A DNA stretch of 64,000 nucleotides from Pseudodesulfovibrio senegalensis (GTDB taxonomy: Bacteria > Desulfobacterota > Desulfovibrionia > Desulfovibrionales > Desulfovibrionaceae), in the NCBI RefSeq assembly GCF_008830225.1, contig NZ_WAIE01000001.1, positions 186,001 through 250,000 on the forward strand. The letters are read 5' to 3'. This document shows, piece after piece, positions 27,619 to 35,403 of this stretch; the first letter of the stretch is position 1; each line of letters starts with the position of its first letter. Below the pieces are notes generated by a model. That model saw nothing but the letters and a program-made list of their open reading frames with translations. It was not told the DNA's origin and searched no databases. A program made the position numbers and the translations under genes.

Positions 27619-29214
27619 TCAAAGCCTCATCATCCCTCGATAAACCCTCGCCGCCCATCCATCTATAGATTCGGGATTCAGTACGCTTCTATTGCGTATT
27701 GGCGAGTGCGGATGCGTGATACCTTTGAAGCGTCCGTTGCCGCAGATTTCGGCCAGAATGTCTTTTGGCCAGCGTAGCGAGGATCGAATCAACTCACGTT
27801 CCAGATTGTCGAGATCCGCTTCCCAAGAGGAAGGATTCCGAACCGAGAGAATTTGTGTGGAGAGAGCTTTGCCCGCGTCCGAGGTGTCCACTTCGAGCAG
27901 ATACCGTGTGTTACCTTTTGTTTCCAGTTGCACCACGGCCATACATCGTGGATTGCCATCTGTTTTGAGGAGATGTTTTTTGCAACGTGGTACTTTGGGG
28001 AGTTTTCGAATGCCGGATGTCGTGATCGTGCAGTCATAAGTGTTGGCAAGCACGTCCACCATGGAAAAGAAGCATTTGAATTTGTTTGCAAAGAGATATG
28101 TGTCGTCCGTGGCGTCTTCAAGGTCATTCCAATTGGCGGCGCGCAGTCCTTGCCCGGCGGTGGCTTCTTCCATGCTTACCGAGATGGTTTCCGTGTTCTC
28201 TTCCTGCCTGGGGTCACAGGAGATACATGTTTTCTGACGTGCGGGAACAGCGTCGACCTTGAAGGCCTTGTTGAATTCGATTGTCACGGTTGGGGCGGCG
28301 ATGAGAGTTTGGTGCAAACTCATTCTGGCTGCTGCACCATCATGAATGGCGTATGTTTCACTGGTTTCCATGGTTTTGGAGTACGTCCCATGCCCTTCGC
28401 CAATTTTTGTGACAGTATGGTCAGGGTGTATCATTTGTATGTCGGCAGGGACGTCGGCACGAAGATTGCCGATTGCCTTGATTTCGTACACAAACAGACA
28501 GCCTTCGTCGCGGTCGAGATGCCCACGCACTTCCAGCCGGGTTCCCTGCATCGGAGGTGGATCAAATTGGAAATTCCAGATTCGGTAGTTTGTTCGTGAT
28601 TCACCGTGTTGCCGTTGTTTTGTGCAGATACTTTTGTATGATTTGTGTGCTTCTGCATCCAGTAGAATCCAGCTGAGGTTTTTTCTATACACAGGGTCGG
28701 CAAAGTGCGTCAGGGAGAATCCGGATGAAGGCATTATTAGGATTCGCGCCCCGTTGCTATCTCGCTCTATGTAGAACTCCGTGTCCAAGCAGTCCGATTC
28801 CATTGCCGTGTTGCACAGATATGAGTCATGGAAAAAAAGAGTGCGAGCGAGTTCAAATTGCGGAAGATATACCAACAGGTTGCCATGAATAAGTGCAAAG
28901 CAAAATTGGCTGGCATCCGGCCTATGGGTGTAGCCGGGAATCGGGCAATCGCCGATTCGTTTTACGCGCCATTTATGCGGTTCTGGCCATGTGAAGGCTA
29001 TGGGATAACCCGCCTCCTTATAACTACGGGTAGGGTTGAGCACCCTTTTTCTTGCCAAGATGGATGCATTGGACGTGGTTAGATGCGACTTCTGTTGAGG
29101 AGGATCAGTATCGATATCAACGTGCCACTGAGAGCTGTCGTTGTACCTGAAAAAATGTCTGATGCCGGCAATGGTTACGTCACCATCAAATTGGGGAAAT
29201 CTGAAGTTGTTCAT
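27619..29214 (-). CDS. tnsE: Transposition protein TnsE
   Basis: A 531-aa protein (Tn7 TnsE is 538). TnsE directs Tn7 to DNA with 3' ends on lagging strands, favouring conjugating plasmids, by binding the sliding clamp and DNA. Blocks matching remembered Tn7 TnsE are YLPQFELARTLFFHDSYLC, FDPPPMQGTRLEVRG, LLEVDTSDAGKALSTQIL and SIDGWAARVYR. The start overlaps the tnsD stop (ATGA), so translation is coupled. TnsE is found only in part of the Tn7-like elements. Its presence marks this as a close Tn7 relative. Confidence 0.93.
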   Translation of the reverse strand: MNNFRFPQFDGDVTIAGIRHFFRYNDSSQWHVDIDTDPPQQKSHLTTSNASILARKRVLNPTRSYKEAGYPIAFTWPEPHKWRVKRIGDCPIPGYTHRPDASQFCFALIHGNLLVYLPQFELARTLFFHDSYLCNTAMESDCLDTEFYIERDSNGARILIMPSSGFSLTHFADPVYRKNLSWILLDAEAHKSYKSICTKQRQHGESRTNYRIWNFQFDPPPMQGTRLEVRGHLDRDEGCLFVYEIKAIGNLRADVPADIQMIHPDHTVTKIGEGHGTYSKTMETSETYAIHDGAAARMSLHQTLIAAPTVTIEFNKAFKVDAVPARQKTCISCDPRQEENTETISVSMEEATAGQGLRAANWNDLEDATDDTYLFANKFKCFFSMVDVLANTYDCTITTSGIRKLPKVPRCKKHLLKTDGNPRCMAVVQLETKGNTRYLLEVDTSDAGKALSTQILSVRNPSSWEADLDNLERELIRSSLRWPKDILAEICGNGRFKGITHPHSPIRNRSVLNPESIDGWAARVYRGMMRL

Positions 29215-30722
29215 GGCATTTCGAGGGTGTGTCGGATGAATTCCCGTGTTTTCGGTTTCAATCGATCTTCGTTTAATCCAGAAAGTCGCAGCAGTTTGTA
29301 AAACGTCATTGTCCCTTGCGTTGAGTCGCGCTTTTGCAGTGTAAGCCTGATGCGTCGTATCTGGTAATCAGCAACGCTTTCGTGGATCCGATCAAGAAAA
29401 GCGGCCGACAGTGGGAGCTTGTGAAATTTCTTTGCGTACAGGGTGCAGCCAGTTTGTGCGCAGTACCAATTTTTCGTTCGCCTTGGAGAATTCGGCTTTT
29501 TTTCAACGACAGCTCTTATGCCCTTCAGCTTTTCAAGAATCTCCAGATCCCGTGCTTGCCAGTCTATTCTTTTGTTTTCGGATCGAGTTGTTTTCCGATA
29601 TCTTTTATTGTTTTGCATTAACCAGCTTCGATCGTTTCTGTAAAGCCACGTATACAAATAATCTTTACCGGCGAGTCTTCCCGCTCTCGTTCCCATTTTT
29701 TTGAGGGTTTCAAGCCATGCCGCTCGTTTTTTATTGAGCTCGTCGAGGTCAATGACCTTGTTTGAACCCTTTTTTTGTACCTGTTTCGGGCGGACCTGTT
29801 TTTTGACCCTGTTGAGAATATCCGTAAATTCCCAGCTTGATCCCAGCAGTGCTTCCAGCACGATGATGTGTTCAAGGTAACTGAATGCCTTGCGGTGTTT
29901 TCGTACGATCATGCGTAGCCAGTTCGATTGGCTGTTGTTGATCACGATTCCGAGTTGGCTCAGGCTGCCTGAGGTCCATGCGGATATGACTTTCTGCCGG
30001 AGCTGATCATGGTTGACTTTGTTGCCTCGGGTGATGCCGTTGTCGTGCGATAGTTTTTTGTAGAAAAGTCCCCATTGTTCAAGTTTCGGGGACCGGAAGG
30101 GAAGGAGGGTGAGGAGTTCGAGAACCCTGCGTTCAATACGTTTATCCGGAGGCGGAGGGGTATTTTGATATGGGAGCAGTGGGGTGTCAGGATTCAAGGC
30201 GATAAATGCATGACGGTGATAGTTACGAAATCTGTGCTGCGTTTCCACCAAGGGGCCGTGTTCGGGACAGAAGTTACAGCCTGCAGCCTGCCACTGGCGT
30301 TTCCAATAACATTCTCCATGTTTTTGCCGTTGTTGTTTCAGGCATGCTGGGCATACTTTGAGAAAACGATTTTGTTTGATTCGTGAAGCGGCAACTCCCA
30401 ATGCCACATGTATTGCTCCTTTGGAATGGGTGGCCATTTGCTTAAGGATTTGTCGTCTTCTCGTTTCCGGCACAAAGGGAGCATAGAGCGGCAGCAGAGT
30501 GTGCCTATAGGCCAATGCTTCTGCGGTGAGGCCCAAGGTGATCGGATAATGCCCGGCAACAGTTTCAAGGTGAGAGGGAAGGTCTACCGTTGCGATGACT
30601 TTTCTGTTGCCGAAGATTTCATCCAGCAATTGTTTGGGACTCGTTATTCCAAACCGCACCCCGGCCCGGGCCACAGTGCTGTAAAGCAGCTCATCAGGAT
30701 ATGGTACCGGAAAGTTGAGCAT
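29211..30722 (-). CDS. tnsD: Target-site selector TnsD (TniQ family)
   Basis: A 503-aa protein (Tn7 TnsD is 508). In Tn7, TnsD binds the 3' end of glmS and recruits TnsC. The N-terminus, FPVPYPDELLYSTVARAG and SPKQLLDEIFGNRKVIAT, matches Tn7 TnsD closely. The CCCH zinc finger falls at C124, C127, C152 and H155, the same numbers as in Tn7. The C-terminal region ends LLRLSGLNEDRLKPKTREFI. It lies 4 bases after tnsC. The insertion beside a glmS-like gene agrees with TnsD-directed targeting. Confidence 0.95.
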   Translation of the reverse strand: MLNFPVPYPDELLYSTVARAGVRFGITSPKQLLDEIFGNRKVIATVDLPSHLETVAGHYPITLGLTAEALAYRHTLLPLYAPFVPETRRRQILKQMATHSKGAIHVALGVAASRIKQNRFLKVCPACLKQQRQKHGECYWKRQWQAAGCNFCPEHGPLVETQHRFRNYHRHAFIALNPDTPLLPYQNTPPPPDKRIERRVLELLTLLPFRSPKLEQWGLFYKKLSHDNGITRGNKVNHDQLRQKVISAWTSGSLSQLGIVINNSQSNWLRMIVRKHRKAFSYLEHIIVLEALLGSSWEFTDILNRVKKQVRPKQVQKKGSNKVIDLDELNKKRAAWLETLKKMGTRAGRLAGKDYLYTWLYRNDRSWLMQNNKRYRKTTRSENKRIDWQARDLEILEKLKGIRAVVEKKPNSPRRTKNWYCAQTGCTLYAKKFHKLPLSAAFLDRIHESVADYQIRRIRLTLQKRDSTQGTMTFYKLLRLSGLNEDRLKPKTREFIRHTLEMP

Positions 30723-30726
30723 GGAG

Positions 30727-32382
30727 CTATCCCGTATTGCTTACCCACTGCTCCAGATCAAAGATCATGGAGTTTTGTTTGAAGTACTCATAGGTGCTCG
30801 ATTGCGCCTGAGAGTGCATGAACCTGAGATCATCCGAATCCAGCGTATGCCATTTGTTTTTGGGGATGGATTTGCCTTTGGCTTTTGGTTGAGTTTTTTC
30901 CGAAGATTCATACCAGTCCAGAACAATGGCGACCATGTCTTTTGTTTTTAAGTGCGGTTGGTCTTGAAGGATTTTCTTTACCAGCGGTACTATTTTGCGT
31001 TCTTCGCAATCCATGCCAACCAACAGGTTGTGTAGGCGAAGAGCTTGCGGGTTGTCCCTGAACAGTTCCGTTTCGTTATCCAAAGATCTTGGCGGCTTGA
31101 TTGAAGCTGTCAGCGTAAGCATTTTTGTGTCTATGTCCGGGATGATCAGGTCGGAGAATCTGGCGATTTTTTCCGGGTCACCGGAACGCAGTGCCGCCAG
31201 CATGGGGTGAACCGGGCCCAGTTCGTCTTCATAGACCTTTTTCAGGAGTCCTGTCGTTATTCGTTCCACACCGGTTGTTATGGCCCGGAGTTGGGCGAGC
31301 ACAAAGAGTTTGACCACAATATCAAGCACTCCCTGCGACAGGTCGTACCAGCAGTCGCGAATCTCATCGCTCATGATCTCGTCGCGTTTCTGCAGCCATT
31401 GGTAACGCCACAGTTTGTCGCTGAAGGCCGTCCATTCGGTTTTTCTGGGTTGTCCGGTTGCATGGTCGATCGTAGGATTTGGCGCTTTCATCGGTTCCCA
31501 GAGCAATGCCCCAAGGCCTGCTCCCCGTCTTCCGGAACGCAAATCCCTTTCAAAGATGGGCCGTGCCTTGGGAGTCCCGACGAAAATGACCGGCAGACCA
31601 ATAGTGTTCACCAGCGTGACAAAGAAATTGAGCATTTTGTCCACGCCGCCCGAACGCTTGCGGCTGAGATGTTGGATTTCGTCGATTACGAGAACACCTA
31701 TGGCGTGCGCATTGGCAACCTGACTCATGAGCGCAAGAAGTGTTTCTACTCCATGCCGCTTTCGTGTGTATTTGATCTCGTAGTTCGTGTGCAGCACGCG
31801 GTCCAAACTCCGGAAGAATTGTATGCACAGGTTCTTCAGCGAGCCGTCATGCGGGCAGTCCACCTTGAGATATGTAAGTTGGGTGAAGTTGCGTTCTTCA
31901 TGAAAGATTACTTGGGGATACGTGGCAAGGATCCTGTTCAGGGTGGTGCTTTTGCCACTTCCCGAGCAACCGATGAGTGTCAGGCTGGAGGCTGTGGATT
32001 TTGCCTGATGGAAACGGCAAGCATTTATGTCGCCGGTCATGACCCGTTCATAGCCGTTTTGCATGTGCGTGTTGAAGGAACCATCGTCCAGATTGCGACC
32101 TACATAGCCCATCCTGATCATGATGGAGACTCGTTCCTCCAATTGGAGATGCGCGGACAGGGGCTGAAAGAAATCGTCCAACAGGGATGCGGTCATGTGT
32201 GCCCGGTCCCGGCCTGAGGCAAAGATGTCGCGAGGATCGAACTGCACCTCTCCCGTAAGGCCGGCCTTGAGGTCCTTTTGGGACATTATGGGCGGCAAAG
32301 CTTCGATCAGTGGGTTCCCACGATATTGAGGAACGGTTTGTTTTCGGTAAATCGCGCTTACCATGTTGGGAGGTAAAGCCAT
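30727..32382 (-). CDS. tnsC: AAA+ regulator TnsC
   Basis: A 551-aa ATP-dependent switch between target selectors and the TnsAB transposase (Tn7 TnsC is 555). Walker A GCSGSGKST (138-146) and Walker B VLVIDEIQHL (D234, E235) are intact. Other blocks close to Tn7 are YRGNPLIEALPP, MGYVGRN, RILATYPQVI and SGGVDKMLNFFVTLVN. The ATG follows the tnsB stop directly (TAAATG) with GAGGA upstream. Confidence 0.96.
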   Translation of the reverse strand: MALPPNMVSAIYRKQTVPQYRGNPLIEALPPIMSQKDLKAGLTGEVQFDPRDIFASGRDRAHMTASLLDDFFQPLSAHLQLEERVSIMIRMGYVGRNLDDGSFNTHMQNGYERVMTGDINACRFHQAKSTASSLTLIGCSGSGKSTTLNRILATYPQVIFHEERNFTQLTYLKVDCPHDGSLKNLCIQFFRSLDRVLHTNYEIKYTRKRHGVETLLALMSQVANAHAIGVLVIDEIQHLSRKRSGGVDKMLNFFVTLVNTIGLPVIFVGTPKARPIFERDLRSGRRGAGLGALLWEPMKAPNPTIDHATGQPRKTEWTAFSDKLWRYQWLQKRDEIMSDEIRDCWYDLSQGVLDIVVKLFVLAQLRAITTGVERITTGLLKKVYEDELGPVHPMLAALRSGDPEKIARFSDLIIPDIDTKMLTLTASIKPPRSLDNETELFRDNPQALRLHNLLVGMDCEERKIVPLVKKILQDQPHLKTKDMVAIVLDWYESSEKTQPKAKGKSIPKNKWHTLDSDDLRFMHSQAQSSTYEYFKQNSMIFDLEQWVSNTG

Positions 32383-34467
32383 TTATGTATCCTCGTCGCC
32401 AAAAAGTTCATCAATGAAGTCCGGATATTCGTAGCTTTCCTGTTCGACCCCTTTGAAGGGAATGGTTTTGCCAGCGGGTGCCGAAATCTGCTTCGCCGGA
32501 GCGTTTAAGGGGTGTCGTTCCTTTTGCTTTTCGGTTTCTTTATTGGGTCGAATTCCTCGAATGCGTTCGGCATCGGGAGCATCACTTGTGTGTGGACTTC
32601 TCTTCTCTGCCTGTCGAATTGTTTCAGCGACAAATTCCTCATGTTTTCGTTGTTCGGCCTCTTTTTGCAGACGGCTTTTTGCAACGGCTTTTTTCTGTTC
32701 TTTTTTTGTCCGCCACACGTCCCAGAAGGAAGCCCCGGCAAATTCCCTTGAACGCGGTGTAAGTCGACAGGGCCAGTATTCGCCGGTTTCCTTTGTCGGG
32801 AAAAGGTAAACCGTATCCGCGCTGGCAGGATCGTATGCAGTCGTGAGGCCGACAGGTCTACGTACTTCCTTAGCACGGTGAAGCCACCCGTGTTCAATGA
32901 TTTCCGGGGACGTGTAGTATACGCCAAAGACGGATAATCCGAGATCCGAGATTGTGGCTTTGGTACGAGGGAGCAGGCTGATGCGAATGGCTTCTTCCGG
33001 AGCGTTCCGCAGTCTTCCTGTCCTGTGCTGGATGCCCCAGTTCCAAATGGAAAGAGGCGTCATGGGCAAGTCCGGCGGCATGTCAGGCTCGCGGTCATAC
33101 TTGTCGAGCACATCAAATCGGTTATGCGTCAGGACCGAAGAAATAATGATTTTCTTGAATTCCGTAACGGAAAGCTTGGCATCAAGCCGGTAGTCTTTTC
33201 CGCCTCGTTTTTTTACCAGCGTTTTGCCCACGACTCCGGGGGCAAAAGGTTTGAATTCGGCCTGAATGGTCTTGAAGCTGCGTTCAACAATGCCTTTTGC
33301 ATCGCCCCGGTAAGGGGGCGTGTTCTCTATTCGTACGGAAAAGCAGCTTTCCAGCGACTCTATCTGATGGCCCAGCAGTTCGCCCCGATCGGCAAGTATT
33401 GCATCCGGCAGCCCCACAGTGGGCCAATCCTCATCTGAGATGTCGAAGCCATACTCCTTGCAGAACTGAACCTTGTCGGTCATTGCCACGGAAAGGGACT
33501 GGATAGCCGCAGCGTAGGATGGATTTTCGAATCCGACATAGAGTCCTGCAATCATTCTGCTGAACACGTCCTTGACGAAATAGATGACAGGGCGGCCGAC
33601 AATGTCGCGTCTGTCGCTGTCTGAAACAAGGTATATATCAGCGATAGTGGCATCTATTTCATAGCGGGATCCGGGACCGAGTGTGTTGGCATTCGCCGTT
33701 GAAGTGAGTTGGCGGACATCCTTGTTGTATTCGATTTTGGGTGTTCGTTTTTTTAGTTTTTTTACCAGTCCATATTCCCGTTCATAAAAATAGCGCATTT
33801 GCCGTATTGTGGGCATTTCTGATTCGGGGATGTCTGGAAAATAGTTTTCATAGAGGGTTTTGAAGCGTCTGTGTGCATATGGAAAACTGCATCCCCTGTC
33901 CTTGAGCAGGTGCCGATCTATCGCGATCCTGAACAGGCGTTCCGTTTGTTCGTCAATGATCGCTCCCACCCCGGGTGTGTGCTCTCGGGGCCTACCAAGC
34001 TTGTTTTTGTTGGCGTTACGTTTTTTCCCTTTGGCTCCCGAGTTTTTGTAATCCGGGAGCAGGGCGTTGGGTGTTTGCCCTCGCTGCCAATATCTTCGCA
34101 ACAGTTTGTAAACGTGTGGTTTTGATATTTTTTGAGTCGCCAACACCGTTTTGATTCTTGCGGCTCGGATTTTGGCATCGTGAAATTCCGGATCTTCAAT
34201 TATATTCCGTATGATTCCGTAGTTTTTGTCGCGCCTTGTCTGATTTGCACTCCCAGGCTCGGGGGAGGCGAAGGCTTGGTCTGCAAAAGGGTCTTCCGTA
34301 CGTGTGAGGGTCTCGTTTTCAATGGCAAGCTGCAGGTCTTGAGTGAAAACGAGCGTGGGGAAGGCCCTGGAGTCATTTATGTCAATCCAGACGAGTTGCT
34401 CTCCAAGTAAGGAAAGAACTCTGAATTGTTTGCCATCGTAACTCAGAACTTCATTTATTTTGAACAT
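32383..34467 (-). CDS. tnsB: DDE transposase TnsB
   Basis: A 694-aa transposase that binds the ends and joins 3' ends to target DNA. The catalytic triad is seen at D272 (YEIDATIADIY), D360 (DAILADRGELLG) and E395 (GDAKGIVERSFKTI), one residue off Tn7 (D273, D361, E396). Start ATG 34467 (MFKINEVLSYDG) is chosen because GGGAG lies 7 bases upstream and homology to Tn7 TnsB begins there. An in-frame ATG at 34494 would add nine residues. It overlaps tnsA by 17 bases. Confidence 0.96.
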   Translation of the reverse strand: MFKINEVLSYDGKQFRVLSLLGEQLVWIDINDSRAFPTLVFTQDLQLAIENETLTRTEDPFADQAFASPEPGSANQTRRDKNYGIIRNIIEDPEFHDAKIRAARIKTVLATQKISKPHVYKLLRRYWQRGQTPNALLPDYKNSGAKGKKRNANKNKLGRPREHTPGVGAIIDEQTERLFRIAIDRHLLKDRGCSFPYAHRRFKTLYENYFPDIPESEMPTIRQMRYFYEREYGLVKKLKKRTPKIEYNKDVRQLTSTANANTLGPGSRYEIDATIADIYLVSDSDRRDIVGRPVIYFVKDVFSRMIAGLYVGFENPSYAAAIQSLSVAMTDKVQFCKEYGFDISDEDWPTVGLPDAILADRGELLGHQIESLESCFSVRIENTPPYRGDAKGIVERSFKTIQAEFKPFAPGVVGKTLVKKRGGKDYRLDAKLSVTEFKKIIISSVLTHNRFDVLDKYDREPDMPPDLPMTPLSIWNWGIQHRTGRLRNAPEEAIRISLLPRTKATISDLGLSVFGVYYTSPEIIEHGWLHRAKEVRRPVGLTTAYDPASADTVYLFPTKETGEYWPCRLTPRSREFAGASFWDVWRTKKEQKKAVAKSRLQKEAEQRKHEEFVAETIRQAEKRSPHTSDAPDAERIRGIRPNKETEKQKERHPLNAPAKQISAPAGKTIPFKGVEQESYEYPDFIDELFGDEDT

Positions 34468-35278
34468 GAAGTGTCTCCCGTATGGCGGTTGCATCGGTCT
34501 GGACGACTCCGGCCGGGGTCAATTTTTGGAATGGAGTATGAATATTGAATGTGAAAAAGCGTTGCGCAAACAACTGGCGCATTTCACGCAAGGATTGCCC
34601 GGCTGGGAGGTCATAGGAAACATCGAGGGATTTGGCCAAGTCTATCAGCGTTGTGTCGTTACTTTTGGAAAGGTGGTGGGAGTAGAAGTTGATCCGTTGG
34701 GCCAAGTCAGCTTCGGGGATTTCTTCGGCTTGGGCAGGGTAGAGCCAATTGATGTTTTGAAAGACGGTGGACGGAATTTCCTTTTCTGTGATCAAGGCCC
34801 ACGGGACATCCTTTCGTTGCCAATATCTTCGTTCCAGTTCCAGCTTTTCGATCACGCGGTTCCTTTCAAGGTCGCCGGAATATTTGGCTTGCAGGGCGAA
34901 TTTCGTTTTTCCCGAGCGGGAAGAATTGACCAGAAAATCGGATGTCATGAATTGAACGACGTTACCGATGGCCGGGTGCCGAATGTTGTATGCTTCGGCC
35001 AGTTCAAGGGTGATTTCTCGTTGGAGGCAGAATTGTTCCCGGATGTCGAGAATGTCGGGCTGCCAGTCAAGGATAAGGAAGACAGCCAGTTCAAGATCGG
35101 AAAAGAGATGATGGGTTCGCTGGGACTTGTGCCCGAAAACCCTGTGTGAGCGGCCTTGGGAGGCGACATCCCTTACTGTCAGCCACGGTTTGTAGTCGCG
35201 TCCGTTGCCGGAACCGCGACCGTCCTTGATCCATCGCTGGAATGTGACCTCTGTCGGAGAGTTGTTTTTTCTGGCCAT
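34451..35278 (-). CDS. tnsA: Endonuclease TnsA
   Basis: A 275-aa restriction-enzyme-like nuclease that cuts the 5' ends so the element moves by cut-and-paste (Tn7 TnsA is 273). Catalytic residues are E63 (SDLELAVF), D114 (MTSDFLV) and K132 (FALQAKYS), identical in number to Tn7. A separate intact TnsA supports full excision rather than cointegrates. First gene of the operon. Its GGAG ribosome-binding site lies inside the 3' arm of a strong hairpin (35282-35330). Confidence 0.96.
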   Translation of the reverse strand: MARKNNSPTEVTFQRWIKDGRGSGNGRDYKPWLTVRDVASQGRSHRVFGHKSQRTHHLFSDLELAVFLILDWQPDILDIREQFCLQREITLELAEAYNIRHPAIGNVVQFMTSDFLVNSSRSGKTKFALQAKYSGDLERNRVIEKLELERRYWQRKDVPWALITEKEIPSTVFQNINWLYPAQAEEIPEADLAQRINFYSHHLSKSNDTTLIDLAKSLDVSYDLPAGQSLREMRQLFAQRFFTFNIHTPFQKLTPAGVVQTDATAIRETLHVQNK

Positions 35279-35281
35279 GAA

Positions 35282-35330
35282 AAACCGCTCCTGGTTGGTT
35301 CATTGTTTTGAACCTACCAGAAGCGGTTTC
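35282..35330 (-). terminator. Hairpin with T-run in the tnsA leader
   Basis: On the minus strand, AAACCGCTTCTGGTAGGTTC at the 5' side pairs with the inverse at 35282-35301, a 21-bp stem with two mismatches and a loop of about 7 bases, followed by TTTTTC and the tnsA ATG. The GGAG ribosome-binding site is in the 3' arm. It could stop read-through from the glmS-like gene and attenuate or mask tnsA translation. A structurally equivalent but different-sequence hairpin survives at 11809-11844. Confidence 0.8.
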
Positions 35331-35331
35331 A

Positions 35332-35397
35332 GTTAACAACTTTATTGTTAGGTTAACAACTATATTGTCAAGTTAACAACTTTATTGTCATCCCACA
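35332..35397. promoter_or_regulatory. Transposon right end with three packed TnsB-type sites
   Basis: GTTAACAACTTTATTGT at 35332-35348, a one-base variant at 35352-35368, and again at 35372-35388, every 20 bases, then CATCCCACA. Tn7 right ends also have closely packed TnsB sites. The asymmetry with the left end gives orientation control. Confidence 0.93.
35344..35371 (-). promoter_or_regulatory. Candidate tns promoter inside the right end
   Basis: On the minus strand TTGACA (35366-35371) is separated by 16 bases from AACAAT (35344-35349). The -35 box is formed where two TnsB sites meet, so TnsB bound to the end would cover the promoter. TnsB autorepression is known for Tn7. The -10 box is weak. 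Confidence 0.45.
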
Positions 35398-35402
35398 GCA
35401 AC
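35398..35402. repeat. Target-site duplication GCAAC, right copy
   Basis: Directly follows the CCCACA right terminus and is one base from the stop codon of the glmS-like gene (35404-35406). Identical to 11873-11877. Confidence 0.95.
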
Positions 35403-35403
35403 A

